Shown piece by piece: positions 27,987-36,311 of a stretch of 64,000 nt of DNA. The notes beneath the pieces are model-generated. The model searched no databases. It was not told where the DNA came from and was given only the letters and a program-made list of their open reading frames with translations. Position 1 is the stretch's first letter; the number at the start of each line of letters is the position of its first letter. The DNA is from JAMLHH01 sp037189845 (GTDB lineage: Bacteria; Bacteroidota; Bacteroidia; Chitinophagales; JADIYW01), in assembly GCA_037189845.1 (NCBI GenBank), contig JBBCIS010000007.1, positions 111,926 through 175,925 on the forward strand, in the 5' to 3' direction. The position numbers were made by a program, and so were the translations under genes.

Positions 27987-28694
27987 TTACTTGACTAATG
28001 TACCGATTTTTTCCCCGTCTAATATACGTAAGATATTTCCTTTCTCTTTGATAGAGAAGACTACAATAGGTAGCTGATTTTCTTTACAAAGTGTAAATGA
28101 TGTCTGATCCATCACTTTCAGCTCTTTTGTAATTACTTCCTGATAAGAAATATTCTCAAATTTGGTAGCAGTCGCATCCTTCTTTGGATCAGCCGTATAG
28201 ATTCCATCGACACTGGTTCCTTTTAATAATGCATCCGCTCCGATTTCTACTGCTCTCAATGCAGCAGCAGTATCTGTCGTAAAAAACGGATTTCCGGTTC
28301 CTGCAGCAAGAATAATCACACGACCTTTTTCAAGGTGTCTCACAGCTCTTCTTTTGATATAAGGCTCACATACCTGCTGAATGGAAACAGCTGACATCAA
28401 TCTGGTGTTGATATTCCTTTTTTCCAATACACCTTGTAATGCCATACCATTGATGACAGTTGCCAGCATTCCCATGTAGTCGCCTTGTACTCTGTCTATT
28501 CCCAGGTTCCCTGCCTGTAGTCCGCGGAAAATATTGCCACCGCCGATGACGACTGCGACTTCATATCCTTTATCTACTACACTTTTGATTTCATCTCCGA
28601 AGTGGTCAATCATGTCTGGCTGAATACCGAATTGCTGATCTCCCATCAGTGCTTCACCACTGAGTTTAAGTAAAATACGTTTATAAGATGCCAT
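27987..28694 (-). CDS. pyrH: Uridylate kinase (UMP kinase)
   Basis: 235 residues. Hallmarks of the bacterial hexameric UMP kinase of the amino-acid kinase family are seen: ILLKLSGEALMGDQQFGI, VVIGGGNIFRG, RHLEKGRVIILAAGTGNPFF, ADALLKGTSVDGIYTADPKK. It phosphorylates UMP to UDP and is usually activated by GTP and inhibited by UTP. Its start lies only 22 bases beyond the stem of a terminator that follows tsf, so expression may depend on readthrough. Confidence 0.97.
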   Translation of the reverse strand: MASYKRILLKLSGEALMGDQQFGIQPDMIDHFGDEIKSVVDKGYEVAVVIGGGNIFRGLQAGNLGIDRVQGDYMGMLATVINGMALQGVLEKRNINTRLMSAVSIQQVCEPYIKRRAVRHLEKGRVIILAAGTGNPFFTTDTAAALRAVEIGADALLKGTSVDGIYTADPKKDATATKFENISYQEVITKELKVMDQTSFTLCKENQLPIVVFSIKEKGNILRILDGEKIGTLVK

Positions 28695-28710
28695 GAAAGA
28701 TTAAAATTAT

Positions 28711-28742
28711 AAAAAAAAGGGAGAGAATTGCTTCTCTCCCTT
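28711..28742 (-). terminator. Terminator between tsf and pyrH
   Basis: Perfect 10-bp stem AAGGGAGAGA (28717-28726) with TCTCTCCCTT (28733-28742), followed on the minus strand by a run of eight T. It closes the ribosomal-protein operon or attenuates readthrough into pyrH. Confidence 0.85.
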
Positions 28743-28760
28743 CTAAAATATTTGGTGGTT

Positions 28761-29591
28761 CTAAGCCAGAGACATTCTCTTGAAGCTTACTACACTCAGA
28801 TTTTTATCTACTGATTTTACATACTGGTCTACAGTTTTGCTGCCATCTTTTACGAATGGCTGGCTCAACAAAGTAGATTCTTTCAACATGGAGTTGACAG
28901 CACCATCAGCGATTTTGTCTAACAGATTTTCCGGTTTGCCTGCAGCAACCGCTTTTTCTCTTGCGATAGCACGCTCGCGATCTTTTACATCTTCGCTTAC
29001 ACCCGAAGCATCCAATGCAAGAGGGTTCATAGCAGCAATCTGCATCGCTACGTCTTTACCAACTACTGTGTTTGCTTCGTTTAATGCCTGATTTAACTCA
29101 ACGATTACGCCCATTCTGTAACCCATGTGGATATAAGGAACCAAACCTTCACCGGATACTGAATCGAATTTTTTCACTTCGATTTTCTCACCGATTTTAG
29201 CAACTGTATCTAACAATACATTCGCAACAGTTGTTCCTTTGAATGGAGTAGCGTTCAAAGCATCTATATCAGCAGGCTGGGTTTCAAGAGCCAATTGAGC
29301 GATTTCTTTTGCCAAAGCGATGAAATCTTCATTTTTAGCAACGAAATCTGTTTCAGCTGAAAGATTCAAAAGGATACCGTAGTTATTAGCTTCGTTGGTC
29401 AAAGCGATAACAACACCTTCATTTGCTTCACGTTCAGCTCTGTTAGCAGCGATTTTTGCTCCTTTTTTACGTAGAAAATCGATCGCAGCTTCAAAATCTC
29501 CGTTGGTTTCTACCAATGCTTTTTTACAGTCCATAAGACCTGCACCAGTTTCCTGGCGGAGTCTGTTTACTTCTGCAGCAGAAATTGACAT
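28761..29591 (-). CDS. tsf: Elongation factor Ts
   Basis: 276 residues. The UBA-like start VNRLRQETGAGLMDCKKALV and the signature GYRMGVIVELN are present. EF-Ts exchanges GDP for GTP on EF-Tu. It lies 30 bases downstream of rpsB as in most bacteria and is followed by a strong terminator. Confidence 0.97.
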   Translation of the reverse strand: MSISAAEVNRLRQETGAGLMDCKKALVETNGDFEAAIDFLRKKGAKIAANRAEREANEGVVIALTNEANNYGILLNLSAETDFVAKNEDFIALAKEIAQLALETQPADIDALNATPFKGTTVANVLLDTVAKIGEKIEVKKFDSVSGEGLVPYIHMGYRMGVIVELNQALNEANTVVGKDVAMQIAAMNPLALDASGVSEDVKDRERAIAREKAVAAGKPENLLDKIADGAVNSMLKESTLLSQPFVKDGSKTVDQYVKSVDKNLSVVSFKRMSLA

Positions 29592-29621
29592 ATATCTTTT
29601 TTTGATTGAATTCTTTAATGA

Positions 29622-30407
29622 TTATTCCGCACTTTCAGTTTCTTCAGCTTCGTTGTCCTCACCTGCTTCTTCCTGAGCTTCAGCCTCGACAGCTTCATCT
29701 TCCTCTGTATCTTTATCACGTTTTCTGTCAGCTAAGCCTTCTTTGATAGCTTCCACTAAATACTCAGTGATAATTCTTACAGATTTAGAAGCATCATCAT
29801 TACCAGGAACAGCGAAATCAACTAATGTAGGGTCAGAGTTAGTATCAACGATACCGAAAGTTCTGATACCTAATTTTTTAGCTTCAGCTAAAGCGATGTG
29901 CTCGTGGGAGATGTCTACCATGAAGATAGCAGCAGGTACACGACCTAAATTTTCAATACCACCCAATACTTTATCTAATTTAGCTTGCTGACGACCTAGC
30001 ATCAAGCGTTCTTTTTTAGTGATATTGTTGAAAGATCCATCGCTCAACATCTTCTCGATGCTTTGTTTTTTCTTGATAGATTTTCTGATAGTAGCAAAGT
30101 TTGTCAACATACCACCCAACCAACGCTCAGTTACGTAAGGCATGTTTACACTTGCAGCCAGTTCAGCTACAATGTCTTTAGCTTGTTTTTTAGTAGCAAC
30201 GAAAAGGATTTTTCTTCCTGATTTCGCGATTTGACGTAAAGCAGCAGCAGATTCTTCAAGTTTCTCCTGAGTTTTGTTCAAATCTATGATATGAATGCCT
30301 TTACGTTCCATGAATATATAAGGCAACATCTTTGGATTCCATTTTTTCTTAAGGTGACCGAAGTGAACACCGGCATCCAATAATTGCTGCTGAGATATCT
30401 TTTCCAT
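29622..30407 (-). CDS. rpsB: 30S ribosomal protein S2 with acidic tail
   Basis: 261 residues. S2 signatures are clear: QQLLDAGVHFGHLKKKWNPK, MPYVTERWLGGMLTNFATI, IPAAIFMVD-like stretch (VPAAIFMVDISHEHIAL) and FGIVDTNSDPTLVDF. About 30 C-terminal residues are strongly acidic (DTEEDEAVEAEAQEEAGEDN), an extension common in Bacteroidota S2. Third gene of the rplM-rpsI-rpsB-tsf operon. Confidence 0.97.
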   Translation of the reverse strand: MEKISQQQLLDAGVHFGHLKKKWNPKMLPYIFMERKGIHIIDLNKTQEKLEESAAALRQIAKSGRKILFVATKKQAKDIVAELAASVNMPYVTERWLGGMLTNFATIRKSIKKKQSIEKMLSDGSFNNITKKERLMLGRQQAKLDKVLGGIENLGRVPAAIFMVDISHEHIALAEAKKLGIRTFGIVDTNSDPTLVDFAVPGNDDASKSVRIITEYLVEAIKEGLADRKRDKDTEEDEAVEAEAQEEAGEDNEAEETESAE

Positions 30408-30437
30408 ATTGCAGTTACAAATTGTTCTGTGAATAAA

Positions 30438-30830
30438 TTAACGTTTAGAGAACTGGAAGCTCTTACGTGCTTTCTTACGACCAAATTTCTTACGCTCTAC
30501 CATTCTAGGGTCGCGAGTCAATAGTTTTTCAGTTTTCAAAGCAGGTTTGCTTTCTTCGTTGATTTTTACAAGCGCACGAGCAATACCTAAAACTACAGCT
30601 TCCACCTGACCTTTAACACCACCACCCTTTACGTTTACTTTCACATCATACTGATTGGAAGTGTTCGTTAGTTCAAATGGTTGAGTTAATTTAATCACCA
30701 GATGTTGTACTGGAAAATATGCTTTATAGTCTTTACCATTCACTGTGATAGCTCCGCTACCCGGCTTAAGGTAAACCCTTGCAACAGAAGTCTTTCTTCT
30801 GCCTAATGCATTGGTATAAGTTGTTGCCAT
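30438..30830 (-). CDS. rpsI: 30S ribosomal protein S9
   Basis: 130 residues. Start ATTYTNALGRRKTSVARVYL, middle GGGVKGQVEAVVLGIARAL, and the Lys/Arg-rich end GRKKARKSFQFSKR that reaches the P-site tRNA. It begins 3 bases after rplM ends. Confidence 0.97.
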   Translation of the reverse strand: MATTYTNALGRRKTSVARVYLKPGSGAITVNGKDYKAYFPVQHLVIKLTQPFELTNTSNQYDVKVNVKGGGVKGQVEAVVLGIARALVKINEESKPALKTEKLLTRDPRMVERKKFGRKKARKSFQFSKR

Positions 30831-30833
30831 TTC

Positions 30834-31280
30834 TTATTTAAATTTTATAGTTTCAGGTTGTTGTGCAGCATGTGGATGCTCAGCGCCTACATAAACATGT
30901 AGTTTTTTGTACATCGCTCTACCAAGTCTTGTTCTTGGAAGCATATGTTTTACTGCATTCTCAATAATGAATTCCGGTTTTTTAGCTAATGCTTCTTTTG
31001 GAGTCATGAAACGCTGACCTCCGGGATAACCAGTGTGTCTGATATACACTTTGTCATTCATTTTTTTACCGGTCAATGCTACTTTCTCTGCATTGATGAT
31101 AATTACGTGGTCTCCTGTATCTACATGTGGAGTGTAAGACGCCTTATGCTTTCCCTGTAGAATTTTTGCGATCTCAGAACTCATACGACCTAAAGTCTGG
31201 TTCTCAGCATCTACTATCACCCATTTGCGCTCTACTGTCTGAGGCGTGGCTGATACCGTACGATAACTTAATGTATTCAC
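30834..31280 (-). CDS. rplM: 50S ribosomal protein L13
   Basis: 148 residues. Signatures WVIVDAENQTLGRMSSEIAK, YTPHVDTGDHVIIINAEKV, YIRHTGYPGGQ and VKHMLPRTRLGRAMYKKLHV. First gene of the rplM-rpsI-rpsB-tsf operon, preceded by a Bacteroidota promoter 40 bases upstream. Confidence 0.97.
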   Translation of the reverse strand: MNTLSYRTVSATPQTVERKWVIVDAENQTLGRMSSEIAKILQGKHKASYTPHVDTGDHVIIINAEKVALTGKKMNDKVYIRHTGYPGGQRFMTPKEALAKKPEFIIENAVKHMLPRTRLGRAMYKKLHVYVGAEHPHAAQQPETIKFK

Positions 31281-31319
31281 GGAAATGATAATTTTCTTGT
31301 TCTAATTAAATTTGGACTG

Positions 31320-31354
31320 CAAAGATAGTTTTAAATCACATATCTTATATCAAA
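31320..31354 (-). promoter_or_regulatory. Promoter of the rplM operon
   Basis: On the minus strand TTTG (31351-31354) and TATCTTTG (31320-31327) are 23 bases apart, a good Bacteroidota promoter. Predicted leader is about 35 bases. The 414-base gap 31281-31694 also holds a GC-rich element and the glyQS terminator, listed separately. Confidence 0.6.
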
Positions 31355-31482
31355 TCGCTTAAAAATAATTCGTTGGTTTTTTGCAACTATTTGATTTTCA
31401 GCATTTCGATCGCACAACTTTTTTCATTATTAACATTTCAGCAACAAAAAAGCAGTACAACTCTTTCCTTTTTAAGATTTTG

Positions 31483-31580
31483 GACGGCTTATCGGGCTAT
31501 CGTTCATAGTCCTCGCTCGTCTCCCGAAAGTGTTCGAGACTCCCTCCGGGCTATCCACTCTATCCCTGCCGTGGCAGTGT
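31483..31580. repeat. GC-rich intergenic palindromic element, copy 2
   Basis: This noncoding element sits between the rplM promoter and the glyQS terminator. It contains two CGGGCTATC cores (31494-31502 and 31547-31555), CTATCCCT (31559-31566), a GTCTC/GAGAC stem (31519-31523 with 31536-31540) and a TGCC-GT-GGCA hairpin (31567-31576). Its base composition differs sharply from the AT-rich flanks. A 99-codon open frame across it is not credible. Confidence 0.45.
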
Positions 31581-31633
31581 TGGACTATCTGAATACAAAT
31601 AAATTGGCGCGTAAACAATTAATACGAAATGTA

Positions 31634-31665
31634 TTAAAAAGAAAATCCCCGACTACAATCGGGGA
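31634..31665 (-). terminator. Terminator of glyQS
   Basis: Perfect 8-bp stem ATCCCCGA (31644-31651) with TCGGGGAT (31658-31665), loop CTACAA, followed on the minus strand by TTTTCTTTTT. Confidence 0.8.
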
Positions 31666-31694
31666 TCTGTGAGTTTTATAAAATGCTATATTGT

Positions 31695-33215
31695 TTAAAA
31701 TGCTTTTTTCAGAAGCTCATTCATGTCAACCCGTTTTCTTACGATATCTTCTACCTGATCAATATGAACACGCTCCTGAGCCATGGTGTCACGCTCACGG
31801 ATAGTTACAGTATTATCTTCCAGCGTCTGGTGGTCTACAGTGATACAGAACGGAGTTCCTAATGCATCCATACGTCTGTAGCGTTTACCAATACTGTCTT
31901 TTTCCTCATAGAATACACGACCAACGAATCTTAATCTGTCATAGATTTCTTTTGCTTTATCCGGCAAGCCATCTTTTTTGATCAGTGGTAATACTGCTAC
32001 TTTGATAGGAGCCAATGCAGGAGGTAAATTCAATACAGTACGGGTTTCGCCGTTTTCAAGTTGTTCTTCTTTCAAAGATTCGCTCAAAATTCTCAGGAAC
32101 ATGCGATCCAGACCGATGGAAGTCTCTACTACGTAAGGCACATAGTTTTGGTTGAGCTCACTATCGAAATACTGTAATTTTTTACCACTGTATTTTTGAT
32201 GCTCAGTCAGGTCAAAATCAGTACGGGAGTGAATACCTTCCAGCTCCTTGAATCCAATAGGAAAACGGAACTGAATATCTTCAGCAGCATTGGCATAATG
32301 AGCGAGTTTCTCATGCACATGGAAGCGCAGGCTCTCCGGAGTTGTTCCTAATGCAAGATGCCATTTCAGGCGAATTTGCTTCCATTTTTCAAACCATTCC
32401 AGCTCCGTGCCAGGACGAACGAAAAACTGCATCTCCATTTGTTCAAATTCACGCATGCGGAAGATAAACTGACGTGCTACGATTTCATTACGGAAAGCTT
32501 TACCAATCTGTGCAATACCGAATGGTATTTTCATACGGCCTGTTTTCTGTACATTCAGGAAGTTCACAAAAATACCCTGAGCAGTTTCCGGACGCAGGTA
32601 TAAATCTGTAGAAGTTTCTTCTACTGAACCTAATTTTGTGCCGAACATCAGATTGAACTGGCGCACATCCGTCCAGTTTTTGCTGCCACTGATCTCACAG
32701 GCAATTTCATACTCTTCAATCAGCTCTTTATATCTTTTCAGATCACCCGCTTCAGCAGCTTTAATATATTCTGCTTCCAGAGTGAGACCTTTGTTGTAAT
32801 CGCGGCTTGCTTTTGCTTTTTCTTCATCAGAAGCATCGGCAGCAATGCCTTTCTTCGTAAGCTCTTTTAGTCCCTTCTCTTTGTATTTCTCGATTTTTTC
32901 CTCCAAAAGAACATCTGCGCGATATCTTTTTTTAGAATCTTTATTATCGATCAAAGGATCACTGAAACTGTCTACGTGACCGGATGCTTTCCAGGTAGTC
33001 GGGTGCATGAAAATTGCAGCATCAATACCAACGATATTGTCATTCATCTGCACCATGCTTTTCCACCAGTATTCTTTGATGGCATTTTTTAATTCGACAC
33101 CGAAAGGTCCGTAATCATATACAGCACCAAGGTTGTCATAGATCTCACTCGATGGGAAAACAAATCCGTATTCTTTACAGTGAGAAATTATCTTTTGTAA
33201 ATCGATTTCCGCCAT
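31695..33215 (-). CDS. glyQS: Glycine--tRNA ligase (single-chain, dimeric type)
   Basis: 506 residues. Class II motifs of the eukaryote-like alpha2 glycyl-tRNA synthetase are visible: YGFVFPSSEIYDNLGAVYDY, LYLRPETAQGIFVNF, FRNEIVARQFIFRMREFEQM, SIGLDRMFLRIL, and a C-terminal anticodon-binding domain (APIKVAVLPLIKKDGLPDKA, YRRMDALGTPFCITV). It charges tRNA-Gly. Bacteroidota use this type rather than the GlyQ/GlyS tetramer. Monocistronic with its own terminator. Confidence 0.96.
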   Translation of the reverse strand: MAEIDLQKIISHCKEYGFVFPSSEIYDNLGAVYDYGPFGVELKNAIKEYWWKSMVQMNDNIVGIDAAIFMHPTTWKASGHVDSFSDPLIDNKDSKKRYRADVLLEEKIEKYKEKGLKELTKKGIAADASDEEKAKASRDYNKGLTLEAEYIKAAEAGDLKRYKELIEEYEIACEISGSKNWTDVRQFNLMFGTKLGSVEETSTDLYLRPETAQGIFVNFLNVQKTGRMKIPFGIAQIGKAFRNEIVARQFIFRMREFEQMEMQFFVRPGTELEWFEKWKQIRLKWHLALGTTPESLRFHVHEKLAHYANAAEDIQFRFPIGFKELEGIHSRTDFDLTEHQKYSGKKLQYFDSELNQNYVPYVVETSIGLDRMFLRILSESLKEEQLENGETRTVLNLPPALAPIKVAVLPLIKKDGLPDKAKEIYDRLRFVGRVFYEEKDSIGKRYRRMDALGTPFCITVDHQTLEDNTVTIRERDTMAQERVHIDQVEDIVRKRVDMNELLKKAF

Positions 33216-33302
33216 AACGTGTAAATATAGGTAATGGAATGACTATTTATGCTAAATTAAATACAGACAGAGTTGCATATCGCTATGGAACTCTGCTGTA
33301 AA

Positions 33303-34874
33303 TTATGATTGTTCAACTTTATCTCTTTGCTTGTTGATGATGTAGAATTCACTCAAAGCCAGAGATGGATCTTCTACGATATCAATCAGCATTTTTGACT
33401 GGAAATACCAATGCCATTTTTTAGGAATAAACCCTTTTTGCAAATATGCTGCAACAAACGGATGTACTACCAGATTATATTTGTTGCCGGATGCGTCATA
33501 AGCTTCTTTCAGAGATGAGATCTCTTTCTCGATATTTGCTGAAATAAATTCAGGTGTCGGGCTCTCTGCAGCAATGACAGCACTTGTCTTTTCTGTATCA
33601 AGTATAATCTCTGATCTGACTCTTTGCCGGGTGATTTCCATCAAACCGAATTTGCTGATAGGAAGGATACTGTGTTTAGCCCTGTCTGATCTCATCGCTT
33701 CTTCCATTGCCTGATGAATCTTTGCACGATATTCAGAAGATTTCATGTCTATAAAATCTATGACAATAATACCTCCGATATCCCTTACTCTCATTTGACG
33801 GGCAATTTCCAGAGACGCTTCACAGTTGACATTGAAAGCATTGGTGTCCTGGTCCAATGTCGTGTTGATTTTTGGACCACTGTTTACATCAATAACATGT
33901 AGCGCTTCCGTGTGCTCTATAACAAGGTAGGCACCGCTTTTTAAGGTGACATTTTTTCCAAAGGAATTTTTTACCTGACGGGTGACATCAAATTCATCAA
34001 AAATTGGTCGAAGTCCCCTATATAATTCCAGCTTATCTGAATGTTGAGGAGCCTTTTCCCCGAGATAGTCTCTGAGCTCGTCAAATAGCTTTGCATTATC
34101 GCAGATCACTCTTTCGAAGCTGTCATTGAGCATATCTCTGATCAATGAAAAAGATTTTCTCATTTCAGACAAAAGCCTTCTCGGAGCTTTGGGTTCAGCT
34201 AAGCCATTTTTCAGCTTTTCCCACTTGTCCAAAAGAGATTCAATATCTTTTCTGATCTCTGATTCACCCAGATTTTGTGCATTTGTACGCACTACAATTC
34301 CGAAGTTCTTAGGCCTGATGCTTTCAATAATTTGAGTCAGCCGTTGCCTCTCAGTATTGTCGGTAATTTTTTTCGATATCCCTACACTATTGGTAAAAGG
34401 AGCCAATACAACATATCTGCCCGGTATAGTCACCTCGCAGGTCATTCTTGGACCTTTAGTAGAAATTGCCTCTTTCATGATCTGGGTGATCACCCATTCA
34501 CCTTTTTCGAGAATATCCTGGATTTTACCATCCTTGGGAATATGTTCTTCCAGTTCAAAATTATTCAGAAGCGCAGACTGTGCGCTATCAGTAATACTTT
34601 GGGTGAACTTTTTCAGGCTGAGCAGGCTTGGACTTAAATCAGAATAATGGATAAATGCATCTTTATCATGACTGATGTCAACAAATGCTGCATTTAATCC
34701 GGGATTAATTTTTCTGATACGTCCCAGATATATATCGCCGGCAGAAAAATCATTCTGATCATAACGATCAATATGATATTCCATCAGCCTTTTATTCTCA
34801 AGAAGCGCAATTTCTACCCCAGTAGTGTTAGAGTGAATAACAAGTTCTCTAACCACGGTGATAGAATTTATCAA
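33303..34874 (-). CDS. rng: Ribonuclease E/G family protein (RNase G-like)
   Basis: 523 residues. An S1-like domain (about 40-130; GDIYLGRIRKINPGLNAAFV, DISHDKDAFIHYSDL) is followed by the RNase E/G catalytic core: GPRMTCEVTIPGRYVVL, VIDVNSGPK and GGIIVIDFIDMKSS with catalytic Asp residues, then QRVRSEI. The Zn-link cysteines of RNase E are not seen. It processes rRNA and decays mRNA. The listed start is TTG at 34874; a GTG at 34856 (then VRELVIHSN) is an equally good alternative. A long hairpin ends 8 bases upstream. Confidence 0.92.
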   Translation of the reverse strand: MINSITVVRELVIHSNTTGVEIALLENKRLMEYHIDRYDQNDFSAGDIYLGRIRKINPGLNAAFVDISHDKDAFIHYSDLSPSLLSLKKFTQSITDSAQSALLNNFELEEHIPKDGKIQDILEKGEWVITQIMKEAISTKGPRMTCEVTIPGRYVVLAPFTNSVGISKKITDNTERQRLTQIIESIRPKNFGIVVRTNAQNLGESEIRKDIESLLDKWEKLKNGLAEPKAPRRLLSEMRKSFSLIRDMLNDSFERVICDNAKLFDELRDYLGEKAPQHSDKLELYRGLRPIFDEFDVTRQVKNSFGKNVTLKSGAYLVIEHTEALHVIDVNSGPKINTTLDQDTNAFNVNCEASLEIARQMRVRDIGGIIVIDFIDMKSSEYRAKIHQAMEEAMRSDRAKHSILPISKFGLMEITRQRVRSEIILDTEKTSAVIAAESPTPEFISANIEKEISSLKEAYDASGNKYNLVVHPFVAAYLQKGFIPKKWHWYFQSKMLIDIVEDPSLALSEFYIINKQRDKVEQS

Positions 34875-34876
34875 TG

Positions 34877-34925
34877 AAAAAGAATAGATAAGTCTGAAAG
34901 TATGCTTCTCTCAGACTTATCTATT
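34877..34925 (-). terminator. Strong hairpin between the COX24-like gene and rng
   Basis: Perfect 15-bp stem AATAGATAAGTCTGA (34883-34897) with TCAGACTTATCTATT (34911-34925), 13-base loop, followed on the minus strand by CTTTTTC. It resembles a terminator, but the run of T ends just before the rng start, so it also forms part of the rng leader if there is readthrough. Confidence 0.75.
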
Positions 34926-34946
34926 AAAATTTAGTGAAACCGAAGA

Positions 34947-35039
34947 TTATTTTTTCTTTTTGTGACGGTTTTTTCTCAATCTTTTCTTTCTCTTATGAGT
35001 GGAAATCTTGTGACGTTTTCTTTTTTTTCCGCAAGGCAT
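34947..35039 (-). CDS. AURKAIP1/COX24-domain-like small basic protein
   Basis: Thirty codons from ATG at 35039 to TAA at 34947. The peptide begins MPCGKKRKRHKISTHKRKKR and ends in a Lys/Arg/His run; about 20 of 30 residues are basic. It matches the short Bacteroidota proteins annotated as AURKAIP1/COX24-domain, related to mitochondrial small-subunit protein mS38, and is probably a ribosomal small-subunit component. It begins 10 bases after the TPR gene. The match is from memory of the family pattern, not a search. Confidence 0.82.
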   Translation of the reverse strand: MPCGKKRKRHKISTHKRKKRLRKNRHKKKK

Positions 35040-35049
35040 AACTTTAATT

Positions 35050-35895
35050 TTATTTTTTGTTTGACTTTAAATCTTCAATGTACCCGTCGATCTCAGCGTC
35101 AAAATCAGGATTGCCGACCAGCTTTTTGCAAGCTTCAAAAAGCTCAATAGCTTTTTCGTTATTACCCAATCCTTGTTGTGTGATAGCCATAAAAAATAAG
35201 GCTTCCGCATTGGATGGGCTGATCGTCAACGCCTGATCTAATCGCTCCTTCGCTTTGTCAAACTGACCTGACATGATAGAAAATCTTCCAAGCAATATCA
35301 GAGCCGGAACATTATCCGGTTCAGATGCGATGACTTCCCGCAATAGTGCGATACCTTTCATCGGTTCCTGGGATCCTTCTACGTAGACAGTACCGGTTTT
35401 GAGTTTCAGTGTATTATCATCTGGACTCAGCTTCAGAGCGGCTTCGTACGAACGGAGCGCAAAGGTAATAAGATTATTTTTAATTTCGAGGTTTTTCGAT
35501 TGCCTGAATTGTAAAAACAATTGATCTCCGGCATTCACCAACTCTTCGAGATTGTTTTCCAAGTCTCCGGCATGGTAGTGGTAATAAGCTTCCAGCTCCG
35601 GAACTTTTGCAGCCCAAAAGTGAGCCGCTTCATGAGCAGCAGCAGATTTGGCTTTTTCACCTGTTGCCTTTGTCCAGTTATCTCTCAGATTTTTGGCAAC
35701 AGATTGTTCTTGTCCGGAAAGTAGTGCAATTTGATTTTCTTCAAATTCATCAAAAGATTTCCCCGTATCCATGTTTGCATGTGCATGAATTTCCGGTTTG
35801 CTCTCCTTTTTAGTAGTAAAATTTCCGAAATACAACCCTCCAATCACAATTATAACCAGTAAGCCCAGTATAACCGTCCCTTTCTTTGCTGTCAC
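35050..35895 (-). CDS. Membrane-anchored TPR protein
   Basis: 281 residues from a GTG start. One N-terminal membrane span (VILGLLVIIVIGGLYFGNF, about 7-25) anchors it, followed by a charged linker with HAHANMDTG, and at least three TPR units in the C-terminal half (LITFALRSYEAALKLSPDDN, ALILLGRFSIMSGQFDKAKE, EALFFMAITQQGLGNNEKAI). It serves as a protein-interaction scaffold on the periplasmic side. It starts 6 bases after HU ends and is followed by the COX24-like gene. Confidence 0.82.
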   Translation of the reverse strand: MTAKKGTVILGLLVIIVIGGLYFGNFTTKKESKPEIHAHANMDTGKSFDEFEENQIALLSGQEQSVAKNLRDNWTKATGEKAKSAAAHEAAHFWAAKVPELEAYYHYHAGDLENNLEELVNAGDQLFLQFRQSKNLEIKNNLITFALRSYEAALKLSPDDNTLKLKTGTVYVEGSQEPMKGIALLREVIASEPDNVPALILLGRFSIMSGQFDKAKERLDQALTISPSNAEALFFMAITQQGLGNNEKAIELFEACKKLVGNPDFDAEIDGYIEDLKSNKK

Positions 35896-35901
35896 TACCG
35901 A

Positions 35902-36204
35902 TTATTTAGGTGTATTTCTTTTGATGCTTGACTCTTTGATAAGCTCAACAAATACTTTTGATGGTTTGAATGCAGGAATATCGTGCTCAGGGATCTCGAT
36001 GGCTACATTTTTTTTGATGTTTCTTCCGATTTTTGCTTTACGTGTTTTTCTGATGAAGCTGCCAAAGCCTCTCACGTATAAGTTCTCGCCTTCAGATAAA
36101 GTGTCTTTCACTTCTTTGAAGAATGCTTCTAGGGAAACAAGGACGTCAACCTTAGGAACGCCTGTTTTTTCTGAAATTCTGGTAATAATGTCCGCTTTTC
36201 TCAT
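35902..36204 (-). CDS. HU/IHF-family DNA-binding protein
   Basis: 100 residues from the ATG at 36204; the frame continues 28 codons upstream, but that stretch is hydrophobic and unlike the family. Signatures: MRKADIITRISEKTGVPKVD, FFKEVKDTLSEGENLYVRGF, GSFIRKTRKAKIGRNIKK. The GRNIKK arm and the following IPEHDIPAFKPSK fit HU/IHF. It bends DNA as a nucleoid protein. It heads the HU-TPR-COX24-rng cluster, divergent from mutY. Confidence 0.93.
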   Translation of the reverse strand: MRKADIITRISEKTGVPKVDVLVSLEAFFKEVKDTLSEGENLYVRGFGSFIRKTRKAKIGRNIKKNVAIEIPEHDIPAFKPSKVFVELIKESSIKRNTPK

Positions 36205-36311
36205 TTTTTTATTAGTTAATTCATGTGGAATTGAATCAGTTAGCAAAAATGGTAAATAAATTGAGAAAAAAAAGGTTAAGATTGTCATTTCAACACTTTC
36301 TGTATTAATAA

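Noticed and set aside
31373..31672. 99-codon open frame on the plus strand
   Set aside because: It runs across the rplM promoter flank, a GC-rich palindromic element and the glyQS terminator, and has no family pattern.
36205..36288. 28-codon N-terminal extension of HU
   Set aside because: It is hydrophobic, unlike any HU start; the internal ATG gives the standard protein.
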